From Tanytarsus gracilentus (Eukaryota > Arthropoda > Insecta > Diptera > Chironomidae): a stretch of DNA of 64,000 nucleotides. Location: assembly GCA_038502055.1 (NCBI GenBank), contig JAXRKN010000037.1:2728001-2792000 (forward strand), written 5' to 3'. Made by a program: the position numbers and the translations under genes. Below, one piece after another: positions 14,001 to 26,806 of this stretch; within the stretch, counting starts at the first letter, position 1; the number at the start of each line of letters is the position of its first letter. Under the pieces are notes generated by a model, which searched no databases, was not told the origin of the DNA, and saw nothing but the letters and a program-made list of their open reading frames with translations.

Positions 14001-17000
14001 TGTCTGTGCGAGCTAGTTTCATTTATTCTCATTACTCAATTGCTCATTAAACAAATTGCAATAAAATTTATGTGTTTTTCGAGATAAAAACTATAGAAAA
14101 AGAGACGGCCCGTGCCGCACGTCTTTATTCAACTCTTGTTTGCTTTAAAAGTTTCCTCTCTTCGCTTTAAAATTCGTCGGAAGTGGCGACGGAGCTTTTG
14201 AACCTTATTTTCTCAACTATTTCCCATGAATCGGAAGTTTATTCATCGCGCGCGTCTTTTTTTACGAGAAAGCATGAAATTTCTACTTAAATTTGTCTTA
14301 TCGGAATCGATGCGTTATCGTTTTATTTTTAAAACATCAAACAACAAAAATAAGTTTATTATCAAGTGTGGGCTGATAACACGCGAGTGTGGCTCATTCA
14401 ATTTCACTTTATGCGATTTTGACGAAAAAATAAAGTGGATTAACAATTTTGTGGGGAAATTTTGGTGAAAAATGAGATTAGAAAAAAAGTTGAAAAAAAT
14501 ATTTTTATCTCATTTTTATAAAAATTTATCTTAAATTATTTTCTCACCTGCATTACATAAAAATTTGATGATGGAACAATTTGATCTCCTACCGCATCCA
14601 TAAACCTCGAATTAATGATTTTATTCAAAGTGTGTTTCTTAATTTACGCTTGAATCACTGACAAATTTGTCATTATCATCTCAGCGATTTATTTCAGCGA
14701 ACACAGCAGTTAAAATTGAATTATTAAAAATCTAATTTTTCGACACCTTCAAGCACTTTTAATTTTTTTTTGCACTCCTGCGGTAGCTATGCGCGCGTAA
14801 GTGAGATATTTCGAGATATTATTAATACCGTTACAGAGCTTTTATGCATAAAATTATCATGCAATTATCGCGCTGTGTTGATTTTTTCCTTCTCTCCTTG
14901 CGCTTATTATTAGATTATTTATTAATAATTTTATTTTTTAAATCACTTTCGCATGGAATAATTTTCTGCGATAATTTCTTCAAGTTTTTTTCTTCTCAAT
15001 ATTATTTTAATATTTGCGCACATGCATGAATATAAAATTTTCCATTCGCTGCGGTAATTCAATAATTGTCAATAATTAAGTCACTTTTAATCTTTTTCGC
15101 GCCAATTTAAAAAATTATTTTAATGTTTCGAGTGAGATAAGAAAAAATATTTTTTTTATTTATGAAAAATTCAAATCATAAATGTTCAAAAGGATTTGAT
15201 GTGAGAAACTGAACTTTTTAATGCACGTGAGAGTGAGACACAACCAAACTGCACGTTTGATCAGATACAGCGACAAAGTAAAACTGATCGGATAAAAAAA
15301 TATCGAAAGAGAAAAAATTGATTCACGTTGAAAAAAAATAAATAAAAAATATACCAGAAAGAAGTTTTTTAACAAACACACCGCATTGAAGTTGTTTGAG
15401 CGAACGAATGAATGTAGGAGAGAGAAACGGAGAGCGAATAAGCTGAACAAGAGAGGAGGGAGTGAAATTCCATGAAGGAACATCAACTCAAAAGGTATAA
15501 ACTTGACTATCTCTCACCGTTGTCTCATTCGACGATTAGCTAGCTCGCGTGAGAGAAGAAACTTAGCCGGTGGATTTTTTTCTCTGCTAATGTATGAACA
15601 CCTGAGTTATATGCTGAGAAGTATTGCGATAAGAATGAGCGGGAAGAAGAAAACTTTTTTTATTGACTCAAGTTATTAGTGAAAAACGAGATCTCTTATT
15701 TGCACAGCTATGTACTGGAATAACATGTACATTTTTAATAATGTTTATCATCAAATAGTTTATTTATATTCTTGTGAGAGCGATAGTAAATGAATGAAAT
15801 TTTTTTCCTAAATTTACTCAAATTTATTAGCTGGCAATTAACGTTAAAATTTTTAAATTTCTAAGAAAATCCTTGTACAAATATTTTTCAACTTGAAATA
15901 TAAAATTCCATTAGGTATTTCCACTTGATACCGATGTGCAAAGTATTAAATAAATATCAAGTTGATAACGATGCAAACCATCATGACATCATTCTTCAAC
16001 ATAAAACTTTTTGAAGGCGGAAAAAAAAGAAGTCGAAATAAAAATTGAGATACCAACGTCGATCTAATAAAATAGAAAATAATGGATAGACTCGTGTATG
16101 CATGTTAATGGTCTGCTAATGTCTCTGTTTGTCGTCAATCGCGACAATAGACAATGAATTGAGTTATACTCTCTCGTGATGTGTATCAGCAAGTTTAAAT
16201 TTCCCTCATTTCTAAATGCTAAAAATGATGTCAATAAATTCTTCGTTATTGGCATCAATCAAACGCGTTTTTGATATTAAAAATTTGGTATTCATCGAGT
16301 GACTTCTCTCTAACTCTCCGACAGTCTCTCGAATGATAAAAAAAAATTGATTTGCATTCATTGGTGACGCGGACTGTAAAAAGGCAGTATAGTCTTGAAT
16401 GGAGACGTGAAGAAATGTTTTTAATCATTAGTATAGTAAGTGAAATGAGTTACTTACTGTCGATATAGCGAGGGAGAGTGAATATGTTCAGCCACTCTTA
16501 AGGTATATGTTAAGCGAGTTGATTTTTAGATACTTGTAATACTAATCAAGGAGTGACAACTTTTTGCTCTTTTAAGTTTTTTTATCCCTTGCGATTCTCT
16601 ACTTTTTTCATTCAATTCAATTAACATTTACAATATTCCAAATATGACATTTTACATCTCTTACATGTTTTCAATTGTTATGCCATTAACAACGTGTTTG
16701 ACATTTATGTTTTTTTGTAGCTTTCAATCGACATTTTTCATACATTTTTTTCTTTTCTCGGCTTCCTTCTTCTTCTCATCTTTAGTCTATTATTTCTGAT
16801 ATTTTTCAGTTAGTGTAAAAGTTTCGTGATCTATCGAAATTAAAATGTTAAATTGAAAATTCCTTTCCGACTCTTAGACTACGAATTTTTACGGTGTATG
16901 CAAAAAAGAAATAAAATTTTTTTGGATGTTGTTGTCTTGATTTAAAAGTATTTTTATCGTTTGTTTATTTGAAATAAACAAAATTTTAAGACAAAATGTT

Positions 17001-17159
17001 TGAATTCAAAGTTGTTAATTTTATTTTTGCTGCAACAGCATTTCTGATCATTCAACTAAGAACTTAGTCATAAAAAAACTTGCTACAGAGCGTTAATTAT
17101 GATAAAAACTTCACATTAATAATTCAGAAGTCATCGCGAGAGGGTTTAAAAAATTTAAA
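8079..17159. other. AT-rich noncoding DNA, no gene recognised
   Basis: About 9 kb of mostly A+T sequence with poly-T and poly-A runs and scattered short open frames of 108 codons or fewer. The longest (minus strand, 15160-15486) is rich in Phe, Leu and Ser, as expected from translating T-rich DNA. I saw no splice-bounded conserved exon, RNA gene or transposon ends. Confidence 0.6.
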
Positions 17160-17399
17160 ATGAATAATTATAAAAGTATCTTAAAATCCAAACGACAAAC
17201 CAAAGATGGATACACGCCAGAAACTCAACGTGAATTTTCGGAACAAATTGAAAAGTTAAAGAAAAAAATTGAAGACGAGAAAAGCAGAGAAAGTGAAAAA
17301 CGCAAACAAGAAAATTTTAGTCAAGTCGGTCATGTCAATAATCAGGACTGCAATTTTTTCACTACCAGAGTTTTTTGCAGATCAAAAAAACGTGAATAA
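17160..17399 (+). CDS. Possible orphan charged small protein, 79 aa
   Basis: An ATG-initiated 79-codon frame whose composition differs from random T-rich frames nearby. It is rich in Lys, Glu, Arg, Gln and Ser, with a helical stretch (FSEQIEKLKKKIEDEKSRES) that could form a short coiled coil. I do not recognise a family, and there is no signal peptide or membrane segment. The start context is AAATTTAAAATGAAT. A short intron may interrupt the 3' half: GTCGGT (near 17326) to TTTTTTGCAG (17380) would give a 50-60 bp intron, but the donor is weak. A second charged frame follows at 17732, so both could be exons of one gene or two small genes. Function unknown; existence is not certain. Confidence 0.35.
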   Translation: MNNYKSILKSKRQTKDGYTPETQREFSEQIEKLKKKIEDEKSRESEKRKQENFSQVGHVNNQDCNFFTTRVFCRSKKRE

Positions 17400-17731
17400 G
17401 AACTAAGTTAGTGAACGTTAAAATTTTCTGTAAATTTTTAATTGAAATATGTAAATGCAATAGTTTAAAAAATTATTTCTTATCTTTCTTAAATTTATCT
17501 AATTTTTTAGAAGAAATTGTTTGACCTTATAATTTTTAAATAACACGCAAAAAAATAATTTTCAATATCAAGCTTAATTTTTAGGTGCAAGTAAAAAATC
17601 TAATTTTTAACATTGAACTAAAATGAGTCAGTTTACAAAATAAAACAAAAAGAGTCTGTAAAGAATTCTATGCTTTATGAATTTTAGTCGCATTTTCAGA
17701 TGCGCTGAATCAAGTTGAATTTCTTAAAATC

Positions 17732-17923
17732 ATGGAGAACTCGAAAAAGCAAAACAAAAATCAGTGGCATCCTTCGGCTCGAAGACCTGAAGAAAGTCCA
17801 AAGAAAAATGAAAAGAAATCAGAATCTCCTGAAAAACCTTCTCTAGTAAGCTCCAAATATGAAGTCGTCATTACCAACGAATTTTACATTGTTAGAGAAC
17901 GTAATTTAGGTCAGAAGAGTTAA
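17732..17923 (+). CDS. Possible orphan charged small protein or exon, 63 aa
   Basis: A second Lys, Glu, Ser and Pro-rich frame 333 bp after the previous one on the same strand. The frame stays open upstream of the ATG to acceptor-like sequences TTTTAG and TTTCAG (about 17690-17700), so it may be a 3' exon. An AATAAA signal lies at 17977-17982, about 55 bp after the stop, which suits a real transcript end. I do not recognise the protein. The hydrophilic first half (motif PSARRPEESPKKNEKK) looks disordered; the last third is more mixed. RNA evidence would be needed to call it a gene. Confidence 0.35.
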   Translation: MENSKKQNKNQWHPSARRPEESPKKNEKKSESPEKPSLVSSKYEVVITNEFYIVRERNLGQKS

Positions 17924-20900
17924 ATTAAATTTTTTAAGCTCTCAGAAAAGCAACAAAAAATTTAAAAGGATTCTGAAATAAAATTGTTCAAAATTTTATT
18001 CACATTTTACTCATCTCAAATTTCACTTTTCAACTCCCGCTTCGAAAATACTTTGTTAAAAATTAGCTAACAGGCAACAGAAAATGTGTGGGTTGTGCTT
18101 CACATGTTTTTAATCAAAATTCAACAGCAAACAAATTGCAAAATGATTTGCTGAAATCTGTTTGAGAGAGTCATAAATTGATGATTTCTTGCCTTAAAAA
18201 GCTCTCTTAATCTCATCACATTTTTTCCCTTATACCGCATAGAGTTTGTGGCGCATATTAATTGAAATTAATTTCTTATTTAATCTTCAAATTAGCTTTC
18301 CCATTTATCACGTTTGTATATACGCTAAGTTATGTTCGTTTGTTGAGTGATGATGATCGTCGTCGCATACACTCAAACCGGCTTCTTCATTTTCTCTCTC
18401 TATCGCTTCTTAATATTTACCTTTTCGGTTGCTGTTGATGCTCATCGACTGCTTTTTTTTATTGTTTATATATTTATTCACTCATGGCGATTAATGTTGA
18501 TGAAGAAGTTCGGACTTGAGAGTGTCACAGGACGGGAAAAAACTATTTTTGTAATTCAATGGAAATTTTGTTAATTTTAACGAATTTAAAAATTTCATTG
18601 GTGACCAAAAATTTTTAATCAATTAATCTAACGTATCTCGCTTGTCCACTCATTCAAGTCTTCTACTTAGTTTCACGACTCACATGCTCACTATAAGCGG
18701 CTACACAATGAGATCCCTATCATCATCCAACATCGCACGCAAATGCTGCCATTTGACATTAGCTCATAATTCAAAGAGCGCTGCTTTGTTTTTTTCTTCA
18801 CTTCATGATGTGAACTATTGGAAATGAATTTTTGTGGAGTCGATCTGTAGCGGCAGCAACAATTAATGGAGACTTACCACTTGAGATTTATATTTTAAAA
18901 ATCCACACAATTATTCTCATTTTTTTGTTAACCTTGAAGGCAGCCAGCTGCATTCCAATGACTCATGCAAAACGTATTTTTTTCAGCTTTGTTTATAATA
19001 TTTTTTTTGAACACTACATCCATATGTTACACACAGTGTAAGTCCTCTCACGGCGAGCCGTGTAAATTGTAAGTAATGTGAAAAGATCAGATTTGGATTT
19101 TTTCTCTAAGATTATTTAGAACGAGTTTTGAGCGCTTCGCAACACGACTTTTATTGTGCGACATTTGCTCTATGCATTAATTTATGTCACACATATGAAA
19201 AGGGAGGTTAGGGAGTTTACAAATGGGAGGTTAATTAATTTTATTGAGTCATGATGAGTCAAATAAAAATATTTCAAATTTTATGCAAATTTAGCAAAAA
19301 TTTATGCTTTCTTTAAACCTTTTAAAAGAAACAAATTTTTTTAAACCTTTGCCACCCTCTGAAATTTAACAATTTATGTTCTGACAATTTGACAAATTCT
19401 CACGCATTGCTATAAAGTAAAGTCTCATTGACTGTGGACAATCTAGAAGCATATAAAAATTCCGAATCGAAAAGCTCAAATGGAATTCAAATGAAATAAT
19501 GCGCATAAAACATTTTTCTGTCACATGAAAATCATTAATTATAATTTAACATCTCAACGCGGCACATTTTTCGACGACGAATTTCAAGTTCTGCCGTGAG
19601 GAAATAATCTCAAATTTCATGAGTTTTTGACTAATTTTATTTTCGTGGTCCAAAGCTCATGAATGAAAAATTATTTCTCAAAACTTTTACGAAATGCACG
19701 AAATTTTTCAACTTCTCTAACTTATCGAATGAGCATTTTTTATTTTTAAACTTGAATTTTCAAAAATAAAAAGTTTTTCAATTAATTAAAAATAATATAA
19801 TTTTTTTGTGTATCATTAGGTCTGGAATTTGTCGACGCTTTTGTCGTTCTCAGAGAATATTTAAAAAAGCTATCAACGCGCATTGATCAAATGAACGTTC
19901 GCAGTTCCTTCATGCATAAAATCATTTTCATAGCTCATTTAAACACAATTGCTATTAACTCATGTGTGTGAGTGAGTGAGCATGAAAACAATGAGAACTT
20001 TATAATTTCTAGGAATATTCACTGAGCATGAAAATTGTCCATTGAGTTATTAATTGGAAAATTATTTTTCAACTTCCCTTCGCAATGACCCTCGGAACGG
20101 ATTTTCAGTGCATGATAATTTAACATCATTAGCAAAATAACAACGACTTGAATGGGTAATTAGAAGCAATGAAAGATTTTTTTATAAAATTCTCACAAGG
20201 AACTTTTTAACTAGTTGATCCTTCATCTTATCAAATTCCATCAGAATAATTTTTTTAGCATGCACACAATGCTAATATTCTTGTTGCCAACGTGATAGTT
20301 CAGCGGACACTTCACTCAAGCTCTGTAGATTGCAATCTCAGGCGACACAATGCACAAAGTGAACAAGCTTAATTTTTTTTGTTGCAACCTCCTCTCTCCA
20401 CTCTGACTCCGCTAATTGTTGTCATTTCATTTAACTTTTATACACGTTAAGTAAACTTACAAGCAGCAATGTCCCCTCTATAATATTACTCAGACACCTT
20501 CACTCGATTATAATTATCGCAGGCACTATCAGCAGAGAGTCTTGTGGGAGGACAATTAAATGGCAGCGAGAGAGAGACTAAGATCATGTTAATTGGCGAT
20601 AAGGAGCCTAACCTTAGAAAGGCGCATATGTGAAACATTACGTAAAATGTCAAACTGCATCGAAGCTAATAGTAAAGACTTCTCAAGAGGCAGAACTACA
20701 TCCAATTAAATGATAATAAATGAATTATTTTTTTCTCTCTCCGCTGGCAGCCTCACGAGACTTGATTAAGAGTATTTTAATTAAAAAATTGCAGGCTATG
20801 AAGAAAAACAAAGAAGAAGTTTAAAATGAAGAAATAAAGAAGAGGGAAGACATGCAATTTTGATGAGCTGATTAAAGTTATTTTAAATTTATTAAAAAAT

Positions 20901-22767
20901 ATTGTTTACAATTTTCATCTAAAGGCTAATTAATTTATAATTTTAGTTAATTACAAAAAAATATGCAAAGTCCGCCTCTTTTGCATAAAATCCACATAAT
21001 CAGTTCCACTCTCAGTTCAATAAATCAAATCCATTTACTCTTATACGCTGCGTGGGCTACGGTGTTTTGCTATCAATTAGCAAAACACACTCCAATATTT
21101 ATAGAACACCGTCAGCCTCGACCATTTGATTAAATTTCATTTCGCGTGTCAGCCTGCAATTTATTTAACATTTTTTTTCACCTCGATCCATCTCACATAA
21201 AATGCAAATTTGACTTGATTGATTTTTATTTTCGACTTCTGCGTGTTTTATGCACGAGAGGATGAATGTCAAATTGATTGAATTTCTTTTTCGCTGCTGC
21301 TACCTAAATTGCAGTATTGCACGATAAAATTATTAAATATGATTATTTTTTCGTGTGCACACTTGAAGTCAATTTGCACTTGTAGCACAGTTGTTGTGTG
21401 GATCAAAGAAATTAATCAAGAGACAAGAACTCTAACAAATGCGGTTTAAAGTTATTTTCAATCATTCATCTTTAAGATAATTTTTTGGATGGTGTTTAAA
21501 ATCAAGGGAATGCAACTGCTTAATGTTTTAATAATTTTTCGAAGTGCATTTCACCGACTCTAAAATGTTCATCTCTTCTTAAGTGTTTGTATCATTTCAT
21601 GTAGTTTTAAATTGTGATTTATTCAAAGCATTTAAGATGCCACGAGATGAATAAAAAAGGAAAAAACAGCAGCAGCAAGAAAATGAACAACAACCATACA
21701 AACAAGAGAAGAACTTAAGGCGATTTAAATTTCATGATAATGTTGTTAGAATTTTCATAATAATAAAAAAATTCACTGATCGTGTTTATTACTTTAACCA
21801 GCTTCTGGATTTAATTTTTTCTCTTCTCAATTCTTCCGAAATGCTGAGCCTGAGATTTCTGTCAAGTGATAAAGTCAAAAGTCTTTTGTCAAGTCGAGGG
21901 AAACAAAAAAGTGCTCAACTACTTATCGCGATCGAATCACAAGAGAGAAAAAATTCTGTTTATATTTTTTTGAAACAAGCTCAAATTGGATTAAATAAGT
22001 CATATATCATTATATGCTTATTATTTAATTCTTACAAAAGATTTTTTCAATTGAACTGAGTGAGATTTTTTGATGATGATATCTGAAATCCATAGAGATT
22101 TTATTGGCTGTTCATTATGGTCATTATGAGAACTCTTATATAGAAAAATATGAATGGAAATTAGACCATAATTTTCTTGGCAAGCATGACTCTTTATGTT
22201 GTAATAAGGTCATTTACTATTGTAATGTCAGCAGCTCAAAGGAAATTTTATTTGTTAGATATAGAGGTGAACAATAAAATTCAATAATTGAATGAAAAAT
22301 TAAAGTTTAAGCAATTGCAAAAATATAACGAAATTTAAAACAAATTCCACCGGATCAAAATAAATTTGAAGCTACTCCAAAAATATTTTTGAGAAAAAAT
22401 CCACACTCATTTTTTATCCACAAAATCTCCACCAATAATATTTCACTGATTATTGAATTTTATTTAAACTTTATTCAACTCACAAAAATATTTCATAATT
22501 CATAATCGATTTAGCCACTGCTGCGAGTGTGCGCGTGAATATATGATCATATGAATTAATGAATGAAAACTCGTTTTTTTCATATCTCACTCTCTGATTT
22601 TGACAGCGCAAAGTCTTCATGGCGAAATTTTTTAAAACTTTTTTTTCGGAGTCATCAATAAAGATTAAGAAGAAAAAGCTTTTTTTGCTCGCTCGCAAGA
22701 AACAAAAGAAGAAAAATTAATTTTTATGTGCATGAAAATTTATTAACTAGCCGCTAGATAGCCCCGC

Positions 22768-22783
22768 CTCTCTCTCTCTCTCT
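22768..22783. repeat. (CT)8 simple repeat
   Basis: Pure CT dinucleotide tract followed by interrupted TC repeats up to about 22797. Possible GAGA-type sites on the minus strand; otherwise an ordinary microsatellite. Confidence 0.8.
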
Positions 22784-25538
22784 GTTTCTCTCTCGAACGC
22801 AAAGCCGCAAACGAATGCGAATTAAATTAAGTAACTTTTAATTATTTCACTTTCTGCCACCATGACTAATGCATTATGATTTAGAGAGACACCATTATGC
22901 TGTGCTCTATTGAGAAGTTTGAATCGGAGTTCCTGAAAGTCGAGAGAGCTTTAAATGCAGATTTCAATCAAGCCCCGCAGTCATAAACGTGTGAATATTG
23001 AACGTTATTTTGTGAATTATTGCGCCTTTTACAGTTCAGCACATGTAGAAAAAAATAATAATAATCAATAAGCACATTCCGAGCACGTATTACGCTTATT
23101 TACTATATTTAACATTTAATTCACATTACATTCGCATACTCTCACTATTGATAGAATTTATCTATTGTTCTCCTGCGCATTTAATGAAATTTTATTTTTA
23201 GCGTGTTTGTTGAATTTGTAAAAAAATGTCGATCAATTGAGGGAGATTAACAGTTAGCAATAATGAGCTGAATATGGAAAATATTAAAGATTAATGATTT
23301 ATTTTTTCTAGAAATTTATTTAATTAGAATATAAATCAGGATAATTAGAAGTTGTGTCATTGAGAATGTAAATTAAATGTATATTTTTTAATTTGCATGA
23401 AAAAAGCAATAAGGCACAAAATATTTTTATTCGTGAGCATAAATTTGTGACGACATCATTAACTCAAAATGGAAATACCTTAAATAAGAATTTAAATTAT
23501 ATTTTGGCCAATAAAAAATCGATCAATAAATAAAATTATTAAAGCTAACAATACCGAAATAAAAATATGTGAATAAAAAGCTCTCGCACGAGGCTATTAC
23601 AGTTGTAGGGAAATAAATTGATTCAGAAGTTTTTATTAAGCGAGTGGCAATAAAGAAATGAGAAGAAGTTAATCGTTAAGAAAAAGACATGAAAATATTT
23701 ACTCACTTACGATTTTTATGATAAATTGTATTTTTTATTGCCCAACCAGCATGCGCTACAAGATTCAGCCGAAAAAAAATTAAAATTAATATTTTCTCTC
23801 TCACTCACTCCGACCGTTGTTTGAACATGACTTGAACATTTTCCAATATTATGTATTTTCAATCTAAATAAATCGAAAAAAATATATGTGGAAGTAAAAA
23901 AGACATACTGAGAGAGTCTCAAGCACCGAGATGGATTTGAGAGTTAACAAGATGTGTCAAAATAATCAAATATTATCATAAATTTGAATAAATCAAAACG
24001 TGTTAAAACACAAATCGAAAGCGAAGCTCATAAGAGTGTGCCATGTGCTTAACTTCATTCTCTCCAGTTGGTTGGTGTTGATGATGACTAAGTTGAAAAT
24101 CGCTTACATATATACGAAAACTCTCTTAATATAAAGAGAGATGCGGAATTAAAAAAAAATAAGAAAAAGAGTCAGAATTAATTTTTAAATTTACATAACT
24201 TTACATATCAAAAAGGAAGAAATCTTCAAATCTTCGTTTTGTGAATGAAAATCGAAAAATCATTCAATAACAATTTTAATTCGACATTTAATGTGTTGAT
24301 TCGAATAGAAGTGGTTTCATGCAAAATTTCAAAAATTCAAAAACAATTTTTTAAATTTCTGAACACTAAAAATTTAATCCGTAAATATTCAAACAACCAC
24401 ATTACACACTTTCCGCGTCATGACCTCATATATTTGTGCGTTTAGCTAAATATTTAACCACAAAATGTACGCCAAACGCTTCACTGCCTCGAAGACATCA
24501 AAGCGAAGAGCTCAAATTTATTTTCTCGTTCCACCCAAATGAGAGTACTTGAAACGGATTTAATCATAGGAATTATGCATTAAGCTAATGCTAATAATGT
24601 CTTAATCAACTTCAATATCTCTCTTTGCATTTGCAGTATCCACTTCACTTTGCTGTGTGTATCTTAAATTTATCTCATTCTTGTTGGAGAGTTTATGTAA
24701 ACATTATTAGACAATTGCCCGTACTTTTCAGCCTCAATATCTATTTTATCGAAAGTCTTTAAGTTTAATTTGAAAATTATCGAGAGAAATTTGAGCGAAA
24801 TTCAAAGACTTAATTGTCTCGATTTTATATTTCTTACACATCACATCGGACTAATTAGCAGTCAACCGATTTCAATTAAAAGTGACAGCAAAAATGAAGG
24901 AGAGAGAAAAAAGCACAAAAAAGTTGAAAATCTACTAAATACGAGTAGTACCTGCGGTATGTAGCGAAAAAAAATCGTTTTGCTAAACATAGCTCGAGAG
25001 AGATCTTCGATAAAAGGAAATACAAAGCACAATCTCGGCACAAAAGTATTTAATTAAATATGCAGGCACAATTGCATACGTTTTCCTACTACTTAACATC
25101 CACAGATGAGAAAGATGCAGAGCGAGCGGCAATTGGAAGAGATTGAAGGAACACACACGAACCGATCTATGGCAAAGAGTTGTTTAGCCATATGCAGATT
25201 TCAATCTTAATTGATGGACATTATTTATGCAATTAAAATGGTCACCAGATACGCGTGGCATGTCTCCACTGATACCCAACGCACCGCAGCATGTTTCTTT
25301 CTATCTCATTTTCCTCAACGCGTTTGTAAAATGACTTTATCGACATCACGGCGATCTGTGAATTTAATTTATGACCACACGAAGATAAATTGCATTTGGC
25401 GCATAGGAATTAACAAATAAAAATCACGCTTATCAAAACCTAATGATATGTTTGCGAAAATAACTAAATTATCGATTGTGTGAATTGAAAAAAAAAGTTG
25501 AAAGAGAGAAGACAACAACTTTATTATATGAAGTCATC

Positions 25539-25556
25539 GATGATGATGATGATGAT
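25539..25556. repeat. (GAT)6 simple repeat
   Basis: Six GAT trinucleotides in a row. In one frame they read as a Met run within a 69-codon open frame that has no other coding support. Confidence 0.8.
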
Positions 25557-26070
25557 GCTAAAGCGAAACATACACTTTTTTTGCGCTTTTATTTATGTTC
25601 TTAACATGCAATTACCGAGGAGAGAGATAGAAAAATTGAATAAGAGAGAATTTTTATCTCAACTTTTCATCTTATTTTTGTGGGCGATCTGCATGCACTG
25701 TGTTTAAACTTATGTACCTCGTTTTATTGTCTTCATATAGCCACAGAAGAGGGTTTCATTTAAAAGCCTTAATATACATTGTAATATACATATTATTTTA
25801 TCATATAAACATTCAATTTCCGTGAAACCTGCGATAGATTAAAGAAATGAGAAAAAAATAATTTACCTAATAACTCAAATTACCATTAAAAAAGAAGGAT
25901 TCAAAAATAAAATCGAGTCAACTAACACAGTCTGTCAAGCATGACGGGCCACAAAGTTCTCGAATAAAAAATAATAACACAATCAATAAAAGCCAAAGAG
26001 GAAGAGAACGAAAAAGGAAAGAGAAGAATCAATTGCAATTGTGATGTTAGCGGAGAGTGAGAGCAAGGAA

Positions 26071-26806
26071 TAGAGTTTCTCAAATGCCAGGGTAATGAGA
26101 TTTTGTCCTACCCGGGTAAAAAATTTACTACCGGTAGCCCGGGATGCCCGGGTAAGAAATTTTTACAAAAAATATCCCTATTTTTACTCAAATTTTTGGC
26201 TAATCTTTACATAGAGCATTTTTAGTAACAGAAATAAAAGTTTTTAAACAGAATATGAATAGATTAAAGGAAATATAAAAAAATTAACGGAAATAGTTTT
26301 AAGGAACATTACAAGTGAAGGTCTGACATTCGGTTCTGCCTTTGTTACAATATCTCAGCTTTAAAAATGCCCTCTATGAAGTAACTGATGTTGCCTGAAT
26401 CGTTAGTAAAGTTTAAACAATCGGTCCAAAATTGAGATCTTTGTTTGAGTCTTCTCATGTCATCTCATGGTATTTTTTTGTTGACTTGCACTTGATGTTT
26501 AAAATTTTTTGAATTATAAAATTTCACAAACGAATCTAAATTTATATAGGTAAACTACCTTCTTAAGTCATGTAGTTTTGATAAGTGATAAAATTATTGT
26601 AAACAAAACATTTCAGATATTGGTTTCCACAAAACTTATAAAAAGCAGTTTTGGAGGAAGATTTTTTAAAAAAATTAGAAAATTTTCTTCGAATTTTTTA
26701 ATTTTTCCCGGGTAAGGGTAGAGCAATTTTCCGGGTATACCCGGGTAGTAAAATTGACGGGCATACCCGGGTATACCCGTACCCGGGTTACCCGTGAGAA
26801 ACTCTA
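26071..26806. mobile_element. Complete hAT-like MITE with CCCGGGT palindromes, 736 bp
   Basis: The left end reads TAGAGTTTCTCA and the right end TGAGAAACTCTA, a perfect 12-bp terminal inverted repeat. The first five bases TAGAG fit the hAT superfamily pattern YARNG. The 8-bp flanks GCAAGGAA (26063-26070) and CCAAGGAT (26807-26814) agree at six of eight positions, consistent with a mutated 8-bp target-site duplication. Subterminal regions on both sides are packed with CCCGGGT, TACCCG and GGGTA motifs. There is no transposase, so the element is non-autonomous. A partial copy of the same family lies at 1-203. Family placement is inference from the ends and flanks. Confidence 0.75.

Larger units (their letters stand above)
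17924..26070. other. AT-rich noncoding DNA, no gene recognised
   Basis: About 8 kb with no recognisable exon, RNA gene or transposon ORF beyond the simple repeats listed separately. A somewhat less AT-biased stretch around 25060-25400 contains a 69-codon frame, but without splice signals or family resemblance I do not call it a gene. Confidence 0.6.

Noticed and set aside
15160..15486. 108-codon minus-strand ORF
   Set aside because: Phe, Leu and Ser-rich translation of T-rich sequence, with no start context or homology.
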